A stretch of 64,000 nucleotides of DNA, from assembly GCF_020283565.1 (NCBI RefSeq), contig NC_060059.1, positions 36,448,338 to 36,512,337 on the forward strand, given 5' to 3'. The notes below the pieces were generated by a model. That model saw only the letters and a program-made list of their open reading frames with translations, did no database searches and was not told the DNA's origin. Each line of letters starts with the position of its first letter. Position 1 is the first letter of the stretch. Of the stretch, positions 44,852 through 57,719 are shown piece by piece. The translations under genes and the position numbers were made by a program. The DNA is from Trifolium pratense (lineage: Eukaryota > Streptophyta > Magnoliopsida > Fabales > Fabaceae).

Positions 44852-47800
44852 ATGCCACACTCTTCTAAGGTCAGGCTGGTTGGCATGTTTGAAGCTGTGC
44901 AGGAGATTGCAATCTACATTCATAGGTTTCACAATCTGGACCTTTTCAGTCAGGGGTACTTATCCATTTCTATTTTCTTCTTTCCATTTTTTTTGTGAAG
45001 TCATGGTTAACTCAACTGACATGCATATCTTGTTTTATCTAGATGGTATCAGATTAAAGTTACTATGAGATGGGAGGACAGTGAAAATATATTTTTTGGA
45101 ATTCCAGCTAGAGTTGTTCAATATGAAGGTAATTTTTCATGATTATGTTCAATATACTCAGGTTGTTGAGGAAACTGGGTAAGATATTTTATTTTTCTGT
45201 GGTTATTGCTTTCAATAGAATCTTTGACATCACTATGTTTAATGTTGTACAGTATTATTTGGATTTCTATGTATATTTTGTTTCTGTCATTTAGGCTTAA
45301 GCTTTCATCTACACAATCATTATTTTGGAAAAGCATGTTCTGTAGTTTAGGAAATTCGTAAATTTGAGGTATATGATTTTGCAATACTTCGAATATTATC
45401 ATTCATGACCATTGAGAGGATTTCCATCATGCAATTTAAACACTTTACCCCGTTTGGATTACATTTGAATAGGGAAATGGAAGGCAAAGAGGGGAAGGGA
45501 AACTAGTTCCTATATTTGGATTTTGGAAGTTTAAAATTATATAGGAAAGGAACGTTTTTCCCTCTCTATTCTCTGCAAATGTGTAATTTTTTTTCCTCTC
45601 AGAATCACAATGGAATGAAATGGGAGGAACTGAAGTGTTTTACATATCAAAATCGCAGCTGTCAATCCCTGGTAACGGTGCATAGCAGCTGACCCCAAAA
45701 ACACTTCAGCGATGTAGCGCATAGAATGATTGCTATTCTAAAATATTTTATACATATGAAATAATTAATATTATTCTAAAAGACTAGATTAGATGAAAGA
45801 AGCAACACTGACTGGTTATCACATGCTAGTTCCATAAGACTATCCTCGCAAAAATGCAACTTCTGTGTTAAGTGTCTCAATCACATGATAAGATATATTT
45901 GTTAAACCGTGAAGGTTTAAGGAAAATTGAGCAGTTTGATTCACATCAGGTCATCCCAAATTGCTGTAAAACCCTTCTGAGTCGACCAAACCTATCTTGA
46001 GGGGATTGTTTCATACTAAGACTCTTGCAGTTTACACACAAGACTAGACTCTATCTGAGAAACAAATCCAGGGGTTACTGGATGAATAAACCAAAAAGCA
46101 ACAGTTGCACACGAGGAGGAATAACACACCTTGGAAATTTAACCAACTAAACCTGGAATGCAATAACAAGTATTGATGACAGGGACCAAAAAACCAAAGA
46201 AATTGTAATCCAAAATGAACCACAAGTTGGCAGGAATCTCAAGCAAACTAGAAGAGGTTGGTGAGTTGAATAGAACTGGCAGTGCAGTAAACTTTCTACT
46301 GGACAGTGGCACATGTACCCCATGCACTGGCAAAACCACTGCACAAAATTGCTCGTGAGAGCACGTGATTCATTCTTCGACATCGGGAGGACGGTCGACT
46401 GGTGACCCCTGATTCAAATGGCGGTGCCCTATTGGACACCCTACAACAAAATAAAAACTACGGTCTCCCCTTTGGCGGCGAGAAAGACTAGACAACTAGG
46501 TTTTTTGACTGTTGATCTGATACCATATTATAATTTGGGCTTGGGCCTAACTCAATCAAAAAATAAGCTCATAGGGTGAGAGTTATCCTCCACTTATAAC
46601 CACTATTCAGACTATATCACTATCTAGTGAAACTGTTAACACTTATTGTCTTGTATCAAGTCTTTCATCAGTAAACCTAAAATAGAGATTGAGTGCCATT
46701 TTATTCAAGAAAAGATTCCCTTTAGGGAAATCTGCTAGTTTTGTTTTGTACTTCAAATACCTCAAATAAATCTTCGGGCTACTAGGGTAACTTACATGTA
46801 AAAGGAGTGTTGATTAATGTGAATTTACCTTGTTCTTTGTCTACAGATACATTTATCCCTAAGTTTAGGAAATCCAAAGAAACTAAGTGATCTGATTTTT
46901 CAATACTTTCAATATCTTAGAATTTCAGCTAGGCCCAACTAAACCCCAAAACTTGGCGTGAGGGATGAGAATTGTCCATGTTTTATAAGATTACTTTGGT
47001 CATATCACTAGTTGATACAAGATTTCAAAACACCATCATCACACACAAGATTGGACGACTGGAGATATACAAGACTGGACATGAACGGGTGTCCCGGTAA
47101 CAGTTCAATGATAGGCTCTGATGGGACACTAAAGGCAATCTAGGGTTGGTCACAACAAAGGTGGGTAAGATTTTGATTCGGAAGCAGAGCCTACCATGTT
47201 GAGAGCTCTAGTACTATCTTAGAATTTGGGTTAGGCCTAACTCAACAACAAAATCTAGCACAATGTATGAGGATTACAACCCTTATTAGGACTATGTTGG
47301 CCATATCACTAGTTTCTGTGAGATCTCACCGCATAAATTAACGGGGAATGGCAGAATTTCTCTCAAGCATTTTAAAACACTTCAGAGTTTCAACTTTGAA
47401 GTGTTATTAACCCAAGATATCACAGATAAACTAAATATATCCTTTTGTATAATGAAATTTGAAACTTGAATCCCTAAATAGTTCAAAAAGCGGATTAGGG
47501 AGCTATTTAACCTGTGACTGTTTACACCATAAATGTGGATTGCATTACGATTTTCCGAGGATCTTTTATTCAATGCATGAGATTGTGGTATCTTGTTGTT
47601 TGTCTATCATGAAACGGCCTTCTTTACTTGATGCATTTTTTTGGTTCACCTAATATACCTGATGTGGTAGAAATTTTTATGTTCTACAGATCCTGATCTA
47701 GGTCCTGGCAGTTTACATGGTATTTGGAGAATCGATGATACAGACAACAGTTTCTCAACACAGCCTTTTCGGATAAAATATGCCAGGCAGGATGTTCATT

Positions 47801-50800
47801 TATGTATGATGGTCTCGTTTAATTTATCTCTTAGTAGATATCAGGTGATAATCTCTCTTATTTTCTTATTATTTTACGGGGTACTGAGGGGAAAGGAAAT
47901 ATTATGAGATGGTATTATGGTAATTGTATATTAGGTGCTAAGTTATCTGGTAGGAAGACCTCTAGGTCAGATACCGGACTGACGAGGCTGGCATCTATAA
48001 TATATTCCTAAAAATTGTTTAGTTTACACTCTCTAGCATACTCTTACCACATACAAATTTAGATTTTTATTTTTTACAATAACTGTATAATGTTCAATTA
48101 TGAAGTTGTTTGATCTGTTTTGTCGATCCCACCTAGTGGGATATGACTTAGTTGTTGTTAGACTACTGCTGAGAGCAGCGCCTACAGCTGGGCTGAGCTA
48201 AAAGGGCCAAATATAATAAATACAACAATAACATTTGTATAAAAACAGTTCTCCTGGCACACATTATATTTTGGGCTTAGGGCTCAATTCAACTCCACAA
48301 AACTGGCTAGTAAGGTGACTATTGTCCAATCCTTATGAGCACTATCTAGTTAGAATAACAGTGATCTCAACCAATACACGCCCTACGTACTCAAGATTGG
48401 CCATATTGAAACATGGACAAATGCGGGTGGAATAATAGAGATCTTTGTCCAATAACAGGTATAGGAGAGACTTTGATACCATGTTATAATATAAGCTTGG
48501 TGCCTAACTTAACCTCAGAAAATCTACTCGTAAATAGAGATCTCTCTAAATTTGATAAGGCCTCGTGAGATAAATTCACAATTGCAACAGACATTTAAAT
48601 ATTTTCAATTTCAAAATGCATAATACACGTGACTTTTATTATTATTGTGTAAAGGCTTGTTAACAAAGCAAAGGCCTCTAACCTACCAAATGCAAGCCAA
48701 TCCTTATATATCAAAACAAGCCATCTAATTAATAAGGGAAACAAGCCTTATAAAAATGCAAAAGATTCTAATAACAATGATCACGATTCATTTTAACACC
48801 GCATTTTTTAAGACTCTCAGCTATTAGACCCTCTGTTTTCATGTAAGGTCACCTAATGTATTGCCACGACAACAAGTTGGGTGGTCAAAATTACCGGTTG
48901 GTAAAAAGTTGTGAATTGGGGTACAAAAATTGCACAAGTAGAAATGGAGGGAACAAATTGCAGGTTTTGTCAAAATAGAGGGACCAAAGCTGCTTTTAAG
49001 CCTAAAACCTATATTCATTTTGGGGTATTTTAGGAATGACGTCTTTGAATAGAGTGAAAGTAGTTAAAGTTGCTTACAAGACCACCAAATATGAGTATCT
49101 TTTTGCTTATATCTGAGATCAGAGGAAATAGATAAAAACTCAACAACTAGCTGTGACGACTAGTGAGAGGGTGAAATATGATGACATGAGTGGGGCAAAG
49201 TGAGAAATGTTATAATGTTTTTTAATTTCAAAATTCCTAAAATACCCAGATTAAAAAGCACCAACATTTGAATTTTAAGGGCTTTTTGGAATTTTCGATC
49301 ATATTATGAGGTGCAGTGCTATAGCGGCAGCCACTGTTTTGGTAACTATAGCTGCCACTGCACTAAACTGCTTTGCTACTGCATGTATTGTAGTGGCCAG
49401 GGGCTGCTCCACTACGCTATAGTGCACTATTGACAATACTGATAATAACAGATTCAGTTTTCAGAAAATTCTTTTGTTCTTTCTCTCATTCTACTTTCTG
49501 TCACTTTCTTTCGGATACTCTTTTCCAAATATTTAACTATGTTACACGATTCTAAACTTCAGGGTTTACCTACTACTGCTGTTATTTTGAAGTTCGAGCT
49601 TATGTATGCTCCCCCGGTTGAAAATGGGTGAGTGATTCAAGTTCTATATACTTATTGGCATATTAGTATGGATCCCAAAACACATGTTTGTTCTTTCTGA
49701 TTGATATATCCTTAGTGAAATCTGACTGAGTGAAGTTCACCATCTACAGTACTGAATTGCAAGATGCTCTGGATCCTTACCCTGCTTCTGTCCATGAATT
49801 CCGAATTCCTCCTAAAGCTCTTTTAGGACTGCATTCATATTGTCCTGTACATTTTGATGCTTTACATGCTGCTCTTGTTGATGTCAGTGTACATGTCAGT
49901 TTACTGAGAGCTCCCCCTTATCCATCTGCATTGAAGGTACCCAGGTTTGTCCATCTAATTTTCAGTGTGAATCAATTAGATCTTCATTTTGCTATCTTTA
50001 TTACTTTTTAAATGTTCAGTAGAACAGATTTGTTTGCAACTTCATCTATGCATCTTTTGATTACATAGAGTAACATGTTTATATTCTCCGTTTCAGCAAT
50101 TCTCACAATTCTGAAGTCGTCGTAGATAAAAGTTATGACACATTGAACCACGTATGCTCTAACATTGATTGTTTCTTTCTGGGAATCACAATTAAAGTGC
50201 TGATCATTTTGGCTTTGTTCAAAATATTTACAACAAATGTTTCTTTGAATTATTTCATGTTTGTGTTCTTCGCTTTATTACACAAAGAGGTTTCTAGAAA
50301 TCTTGTATTTTGCATGATGATCATGCATATTTTCTGCTAGTGTTGTCTTATTGGATCCAAGTTTGCATGGTCAAAGGTGGAGAGTTTGTAAATGTTTTGT
50401 TTTGGTATTCGGGTAACCGCAGCTTATATTCTTATTTTTATATTTGTTTAGACGTTTCTTTTGGAATTAACTCATGCTTTATGCGACTAACCAGGGCTTG
50501 GAAGAAGTTGCCTCTGTAGATTTGGAAAATGTAATGCTTCTTAAGACATTATTAATGGCTCGTGATATATTACTTGAAGAATTACAAAAACTTAGCAAAG
50601 CAGTTAATCAGACTATTGAGATTTCAGAGTTTCAGTCAAAGTTGAACAATGATAAAATATTAAAATTTGTTGTGCAAGCAAATCGGTTTGCAACAGATGT
50701 TGAAATTTTAGCACAAGGAAATCCACAAAATGGTCTAAAGGTCCTTACTTTATACATGCTGCAGAGTATTCCTATTTTGTGTCTCTATTTATATTTTTTT

Positions 50801-53800
50801 CTTTCTATTTTTATTTATTTATTCATTTTTCTTGTCTTGTACAGAGAGGAAATGATGCTCTGGATCTTCTGATTGCTGAAAAGCTTCGATCCTTGTCAAA
50901 GAGTGAGCTGTTGGACTGTTGCCATTCAGTGGGAGACCAATTGTTGTATTTGTGGAACACATTTCTAAAATTCCACAGGTGCTTCTTTTACGTCCAAACC
51001 TGATTCAATGTTTCTTCTTTTGCTTCCAATAGTTTTAACAATATTGAGAATAGCCCTTTTGTGGGGCAGCTAAATGATATCATCAAGCATCTTTCTATAC
51101 TTACTTTCATAAAAATGAGTGTATTTGTCAGTCAGTTAACTGGAACACTATAATTTGTGACCCCTTTCATTGTACATGAGTGTGTATCAAAAATCATTTA
51201 CCTTATCATGTTTAATCAGCTGATCTATATTTGTTTCTAGAGATAACAAAACAAAGATTCTAGAATTTTTGCGTGATGCTTGGGCTATGGATAGGAAAAC
51301 AGAATGGTCAATATGGATGGTATATTCTAAGGTAGAGATGCCTCATCATTATATAAACAGTTGGAATGATGAGTTTTCCTATCGTGGGGTGCACAGAAGA
51401 GTTTCCAGTTTGTTGAAGTCATCTGATGAGGTGAGTTCTTATATGTTCTTCCATATTTTTATTGTCAGGCATGTTGCTTGGAGAATGAGCTTGAGGAAGT
51501 CTTTTATATACATATTATTAACAACTGAATTACTTTTATTCTTAAATTACACAGCCTCTTCAGACTGCAGCTACGCGTGCTGAAGTTCATCGAAAGAGCA
51601 TTGCACAAATGAGGGTAGTTGTCAATTCATGTGAACAACAAGCTCCTGTTTTACATTTACGTATGGCCTATTAATCGAGTACATTTTTCAGATTAACAAC
51701 CAATCAATTCAAGACATGCAAATGTTTGGAGATCCTTTGCGTATACCAATTGTGATTGTTGAACGTGTGATGAATGCACCACGGCGCACGATCAGTGAAA
51801 ATTCATACCTGAGAAATGTCATACTTCCAAATTCACATAATTTTCAAGATGGGCTCAACTCAGTCTCAGACACTGCAAACAAAGAATCTAACCCACAAAG
51901 CAATGCTCGTGTGTTGAAGATTGTTGTCTTTGTACATGGGTTTCAGGCAAGTTCTGCACACACGAAATTTTGTATATACAATATCATGCTTTTTGTGTGG
52001 GCTATGTGATAGCACCCAAAGGGACCTATTCTATTTCAACAAGCCCACAGAAACTAGTCATACGGTCATGTCTCAATCTTCGCAGTAGCTCTTCCAAATT
52101 TGACTTCGTACTCAAGCCATAAGACATATTACTTAGGTTTTGTTTTGGAATTAGGAGGGAACGGATTTGGGGGAGGGAAAGAGAGTGGAGGAAGGCTTAT
52201 GACCAACATTTTCTTTGTTTTGAGAATGTTGTTTATAGAGGAAATGTTTTTGGGGAATCTTTCAAGCCCTCCAAAATCATCTCCCAATTCATTTTTTTGA
52301 GTTCCCCCAGATTGGGTTATTTTAGCCCCATCCCATGGAGCCAAATAAACCCGGCGCAAGGTGCAGGACCGTCCTTCCTTGCCCTTTCCTCCTCACTTTT
52401 CCCTCAAACCCCTCTCCTCCCAACTCCCAAATTACCCCTTACAGATCTCAATCTATTATTAACAAAATCACATTGTCCATGTCATGAAGATTAAAAAGGT
52501 AACTGCCAAACACGACTCTGCTCTTATATCTAGGCTTGGGGAGGGCTACTAGAGAATTACTACAAAGAAAAATATAGAAATATTAACACTCTCTCTCTCT
52601 CTCTCTCTCACTCTCACACACACATGCGCGCTCGCAAATCATCTTATTGTTGAAAGTTGGTTGAATGCTTATTCTCAGTGTCTGAAAATATTGTAGGGGC
52701 ATCATCTGGATCTACGACTTATTCGAAATCAATGGCTTTTGATAGATCCGAAGGTAGAAGTTCTGATGTCACAGGCTAATGAAGATAAAACATCAGGCGA
52801 CTTCAGAGAAATGGGACAAAGGCTATCGCAGGAAGTGATTTCCTTTGTTAAAAAGAAAATGGATAAAGCATCAAAATATGGAAATTTGGGAGATATTAGA
52901 CTCAGTTTCGTTGGACATTCTATTGGGAACCTCATTATAAGAACAGCAATAGCTGGTAGGTCAAACTCTTAGAATTAAACGTGTTCATCCATTTGACATT
53001 CTGTGCTAACTTTATTCCAACATTGCAGAGAGCACGATGGAGCCATTTCTAAGATACTTACATACATATGTCTCGTTGTCTGGTCCGCACTTGGGGTATC
53101 TTTATAGTTCAAACTCACTCTTTAATTCTGGGCTATGGCTTTTCAAGAAACTAAAAGGCACACAATGCATTCATCAACTCACCTTCACAGATGATCCAGA
53201 TATTCAAAATACATTTCTCTATAAACTTTGTAAGGTAAGGAAGGTGTTCTACAAAGATTGGGATAAAATGGACACTAAACTCAAAGACTTCAATTAATTG
53301 AATAACTCATTTTCTATGTGTGACTGTTCTTGCATACTACACTGTTAGTACCATTTATTGTGCTTTATCTTGCATACCAATTTTTTAAATTGAAAGTTTA
53401 GGATGAGAGTTCATTTTACCAAAGTCCAAAAGGCATTGATTATTCATACTTTTATGTGGAATTTAATAAATTTTATGAGGTTCTAATATGGTTATTTTCA
53501 TTTCTTCCTTTTTACAGCAGAAGACCTTGGATAATTTTAGGCATATAATTTTGCTATCTTCCCCTCAGGTTAGCAATGACTGTTTGTTAGTGGCTGGTCT
53601 TTAATATGGGTCTTTAAAATTGAAACTTAATTGATGGATTCTTCTATCGATATACTAATGCATGTGAAACTTATTGATGGATTCTTCTATTAGATAATGT
53701 AATACTAGTGTATAATGGATTTTATTTTTCACAAACTAAACCTTTCTGATTTGAAGTTTGTATGATAATGTTTTTTCAGGATGGTTATGTGCCATACCAT

Positions 53801-54070
53801 TCTGCTAGAATAGAATCATGCCAGGCTGCTTCACGTGACAATTCAAAGAAGAGTAGAGTGTTCCTAGAGATGTTGAATGATTGTTTGGACCAAATTCGTG
53901 CCAATCCCTCTGAACGTAGAGTATTTATGCGTTGTGATGTCAATTTTGATGCCACTGCCTATGGCAAGAATTTAGACTCTCTAATTGGCCGGGCTGCTCA
54001 TATCGAGTTTCTGGAGTCTGACATTTTCGCAAGGTTCATAATGTGGTCATTTCCAGAACTATTTCGATAG
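44852..54070 (+). CDS. FAM135-like serine esterase (DUF3657/DUF676), 15 exons, 783 aa
   Basis: Exons: 44852-44955, 45043-45128, 47690-47844, 49563-49627, 49750-49944, 50097-50151, 50495-50740, 50845-50978, 51241-51430, 51555-51614, 51692-51946, 52697-52955, 53029-53234, 53518-53568, 53780-54070. Phases close to 2352 nt. The start may be 44852 or 44885 (MFEAVQEIAIYIHRFHNLDL). Residues about 12-200 are the FAM135 N-terminal domain (GWYQIKVTMRWED, HEFRIPPKALLGLHSYCPVH). From about residue 503 is the DUF676 alpha/beta-hydrolase fold: KIVVFVHGFQ, then nucleophile Ser about 590 in SFVGHSIGN, SLSGPHLGYLYSSN, and DGYVPYHSARIES with a candidate catalytic His at about 694. It is a putative lipase/esterase with substrate unknown. 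Intron 11 uses a GC donor. Introns 2 and 3 (2.5 and 1.7 kb) are packed with repeats. Confidence 0.93.
46500..48570. repeat. Cluster of one dispersed repeat family in FAM135 introns 2-3
   Basis: Diverged copies start at about 46518, 46918, 47205, 48262 and 48478. Most carry a version of (A)TTTGGGCTTGGGCCTAACTC followed by CTCATAAGGTGAGGATT and CATATCACTAG. A further copy lies at about 43305, and a reverse-orientation relative at about 9905-9960. I do not know the class; possibly truncated LTR or unclassified legume repeat. Confidence 0.6.
52586..52630. repeat. (CT)n(CA)n microsatellite in FAM135 intron 11
   Basis: A CTCTCTCT run passes into CTCACTCTCACACACACATG. It lies about 70 bp before the acceptor of exon 12. 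Confidence 0.85.
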
Positions 54071-55083
54071 AATTTCATGTCTTCTTTGCACTCAGATTCA
54101 CCAAGGCATTCAGATATAACTCAGATTTTAGTCAAATGTTGACATTTTCCTAGGTATGTGTAAGATGGTAGGTTCATTTAGACATCTTAGCTGCATATTA
54201 AATTGGCTTCAAGATGTTTATTTGGAACACATTTTTACATAGCTTTAGGAATGGTTGAAAGAAATATTTGTCATGATGTAATTATTTTAGGTTAGGTAGA
54301 TTAATGTTAATGTGAGTCACCAAAAGTTTTATACAAAGGTTGAAGAAATGGTTATTTATACTGATTGAAATTTTCCATTTTCTCGTGGCGAGTATAAGCT
54401 CGCTACTCCACGCCTTTCCCACTGCGTCATGCAACCAATCAGAGTGTGTTACGCGGCTTTGGGGAAAGTAATCCCCTATGAACGTGTGACGCGTGGAACT
54501 TGAAAACCACGATGTTATCAGCCACGCTAGCTTAGTGAATTATTTTTATATTAATATTAATATACAACGTGCTGATATTTAAGTTTATTTATTGAGTCAA
54601 CAAAATTATTTATTATGATAGAATGAGATTTAAAAACTTTTAAATAAAAAGTACATAATTGAATATTAAAATACTTTATGATCTTAATTTATTTAGATTT
54701 ATTTTCAAAATTAATTAAGATATAATATGACATTAATAAACTTTGACTACAAAATTTAAAAATATATATATAAAAAAAACTTTGACAATTTTTTATTATT
54801 TTAAATTCATTGTAGATGTTGCTCTTTAATTTCCTTAGTTAATAAGGAAAATTATATCTTATGCCACTTGTTTTTTCCTACTTAAAAAGAGCATATTATT
54901 TAAAACAATGGATAACTAAGGCAATAATATATAGTGAAAAATACATTTTATAATTAAAAATATATTAAAAAATTATAGGATACCTAAGGCAACAATGTGT
55001 ATATATACCCCCCTTGTTCACAACAATTGCAAGCAAAACCTAATTCCGGCAAGAGCGTCGCGTTTAAGAAGACTTAGAAAGCG
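54071..55083. promoter_or_regulatory. FAM135 3' flank and F-box promoter
   Basis: 54071-54340 is the presumed 3' UTR of the esterase gene. A locally GC-richer patch with inverted CTCGTGGCGAG / CTCGCTACTCCACG words lies at 54385-54520. A TATA box GTATATATACCC is at about 54999-55010, some 75 bp before the F-box ATG. Confidence 0.45.
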
Positions 55084-56268
55084 ATGGCTCTTTCAAATGA
55101 GAAGGTTAGTAAATGTATAACGGATGATCTTGCCCTCTCTATTATGTCAAAATTGCCACTAAAAGCTTTGAATCGGTTTAAATGCGTACGCAAATCGTGG
55201 GTCCCCTTATTTGAAAACCCGTATTTCATGAACATGTATAGGAAAAGTCTTATCTCTAATAATTCCTATGACAACGATACATGTCTCCTCCTAAAGCAGA
55301 CTCTGCTAAATTCTGAAAAGCATTCATCGTTGTATTTATTTTCTAGTGAGAATTTTGATAATAAGGTCAAATTAGATTGGCCGCCTCCAATTGAAGAGGA
55401 TGATCGTGGTATTAATATTTTGGGTTCTGGAATTAATGGCGTTCTTTGTCTCTACGTCAATGGCATTAATTCAAAACTTGTAGTGTGGAACCCTGCTATT
55501 CAAGAATTCAAGGTCATTTCTCCCAACCCAGCTGTGTTCGTACCACCTTATGTAAGGGTTGCGAGTCAACATCATGGATTTGGTTATGATTGCGTTCGAA
55601 ATGACTATAAGGTGGTTAGATATGTAGAATTTTTCACAAGTCTATGTTATTTTTTAGACGCTCGGATAAACATGTCCGCGTCAAAGGTATTACTTGACCC
55701 TATATGGGAGATATATAGCCTTAAAAGCAATTCTTGGAAGAAACTTGATTTGGATAGGAAAAAAATTTATCAGAGTCCTGTAGGTGTTGTAGAGCAAGTG
55801 TACCTGAATGGAGTGTGTCATTGGTTGGGAAAAAGTGAAACAGATATTGATAATTTATATTTGGTGTCATTCGATCTGGGTAATGAAGTGTTCTTACTGA
55901 CATCCATACCCTCAATTATGGACAATATTATCGATTTTGGATTGGTGAACACTCATTTATTGCTGTTGAATGAGTCCATTGCTTTGATATATAAGGATGC
56001 AGAAACAACTACTTTTCACATATCAATTCTTGGTGAAATCGGCATCAAGGAATCATGGGCTAAACTCTTCATTGTTGGACCGTTTCCTTGTCTTGGGGAT
56101 CCTATTGGAGTAGGGAAGAATGGTGATATATTCTTCGCAAAAGAAGATGAAGAACTAGCCAGGTGTGATTTAACTACCAACACAGTTCAGGAGCTTGGCA
56201 TTAAAAGTATGTTTTTTTGTAGTCAGATCGTAATCTATAAGAAAAATCTTCTTTCAATTGAAGAATAG
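55084..56268 (+). CDS. FBA-type F-box protein, intact, 394 aa
   Basis: A single-exon gene, usual for this family. The F-box is at residues about 11-52 (CITDDLALSIMSKLPLKALN RFKCVRKSWVPLFENPYF). The C-terminal FBA-type interaction domain follows: INGVLCL, LVVWNPAIQEFKVISPNP, HHGFGYDCVRNDYKVVR, PIWEIYSLKSNSWKKLDLD, YLNGVCHWLG, LVSFDLGNEVF and SILGEIGIKESWAKLF. The protein should serve as a substrate adaptor in an SCF ubiquitin ligase; the substrate is unknown. A TATA box lies about 75 bp upstream. The frameshifted paralog at 41602-42815 is in the same orientation on the other side of the esterase gene. Confidence 0.93.
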   Translation: MALSNEKVSKCITDDLALSIMSKLPLKALNRFKCVRKSWVPLFENPYFMNMYRKSLISNNSYDNDTCLLLKQTLLNSEKHSSLYLFSSENFDNKVKLDWPPPIEEDDRGINILGSGINGVLCLYVNGINSKLVVWNPAIQEFKVISPNPAVFVPPYVRVASQHHGFGYDCVRNDYKVVRYVEFFTSLCYFLDARINMSASKVLLDPIWEIYSLKSNSWKKLDLDRKKIYQSPVGVVEQVYLNGVCHWLGKSETDIDNLYLVSFDLGNEVFLLTSIPSIMDNIIDFGLVNTHLLLLNESIALIYKDAETTTFHISILGEIGIKESWAKLFIVGPFPCLGDPIGVGKNGDIFFAKEDEELARCDLTTNTVQELGIKSMFFCSQIVIYKKNLLSIEE

Positions 56269-57335
56269 GTAATTGATTACTGTTCTTGCTTAGGTTTATG
56301 ATTGTGGTTTTAAGGAATTTTACCTTTGTTTACAAAGGACTTGTCATTTAAGATGTCATTAGATAATATGAATAAACAAATTTATTTTGAAGATTTACTC
56401 TCTTTTTACTTGCAAATAATTTGATTTGTATTTCAATTGTAAGAATGATATTTCTTTTCAAGTAGAAATAGTCTTTTAAATTTCGAATGATATACGTGAG
56501 TTGATTTAAAAGCATGAACCAAAAGTTGTGACGAAAATTATTAGGGACGAAATTTGCTAAAGTAAGTTTCTTTTCTCATGCGCCCTGCTAGTTTCTAACT
56601 GTGTCTTTCCGTTACTTAAGTAGCGAACGGTATAAAAAATAATTTTTTTGACATTTTGGCTATTATCTCTTCCTTCTTTTGAAGAACTCCATCAACTACT
56701 TTGATGGCATAGTCACTAATTATTAAGTATATGCCCCTCAATGTTGGCTGCTATGAATGTCAATCCTATCCAGTATTACCACTTGTAGGCTCAAAACAAG
56801 AATAATATTTTCGACCAATAATTGCCATAGCCTTCACATTGTACACCAAGACTCAATTTTATAATTGTTGAGGTGAGATCATACTACCATTTAGCTTATT
56901 AGAGAATCAAGCAATATAGGATATCTATTTGGAGAAAAATCTATACTTAACTTAATCTCAATCAGATTTAAGAGTTTGATATTCAATAGCTCTTGGTATA
57001 TTTTTAGGTAGTATTATCACAATTTCAAGGCAACTAATTATTCATATACTTATATGTTGACATAAAACATTCTCTACTACTTATTTTCATGTAATTGATC
57101 AAATGATATTATAATAGAACTTCTCGTCATACAGTGAACATCATAATATGTAATCATTGAAATAGACCTTTAACTCAAGAAATTCTCATGTTAGCCATGA
57201 TACTTACATTGTGTCCTTACAAACAGAAATTGTGTAAAAGCATCAAGTATATGTTCAAAATAATCCAATGTTATAATGTTTATTATTTAGTTAATAAGCA
57301 TAAAATCTAGACTCTAAGTCATGACATTGGCTTTA
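56269..57335. other. F-box 3' flank, no gene seen
   Basis: AT-rich DNA without a recognised exon, RNA gene or bounded element. Confidence 0.5.
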
Positions 57336-57440
57336 AGTGGGAACAATTTTTTGTCAAATTTTACTTACCTTGTGACAGAACTTTGGATTACTAGGACCCC
57401 TTCCCTTGGAAACCAGATGGTTAATACGTTAAAAAAATAA
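57336..57440 (+). mobile_element. SINE family 2, 5'-truncated copy
   Basis: It aligns to the 3' half of the SINE at 12132-12298 (GGAACAATTTTT... CTTTGGATTACTAGGACCCC ... GGTTAATACG plus A-rich tail). Confidence 0.65.
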
Positions 57441-57719
57441 ATCTAAACTCCACCACAAATTGTGGAAAAGCAACATATCTTATAAGCTTCCTTAAAAAAA
57501 ATATATCTTTTTTTTACGGCAAAAAACCATATCTTATAGGCTAAATAAGTTCTCAAAAACAAAAATAGACTGCATTAAGCACCAAATCTCCCAAATACAT
57601 AACATAGTAAAAAATGTGAGCTAATTACATAGCTTTAGTAATATAGCAACATCGAAAATTGCACGACACATAGGTAATTGAATGTAAGTGTTAATTGCAT
57701 AAAGAAATAAATACCATCT

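Noticed and set aside
50779..51003. Separate ORFs within the 49.7-54.1 kb region
   Set aside because: They run through splice sites of the FAM135-like gene; only the exon parts match the family.
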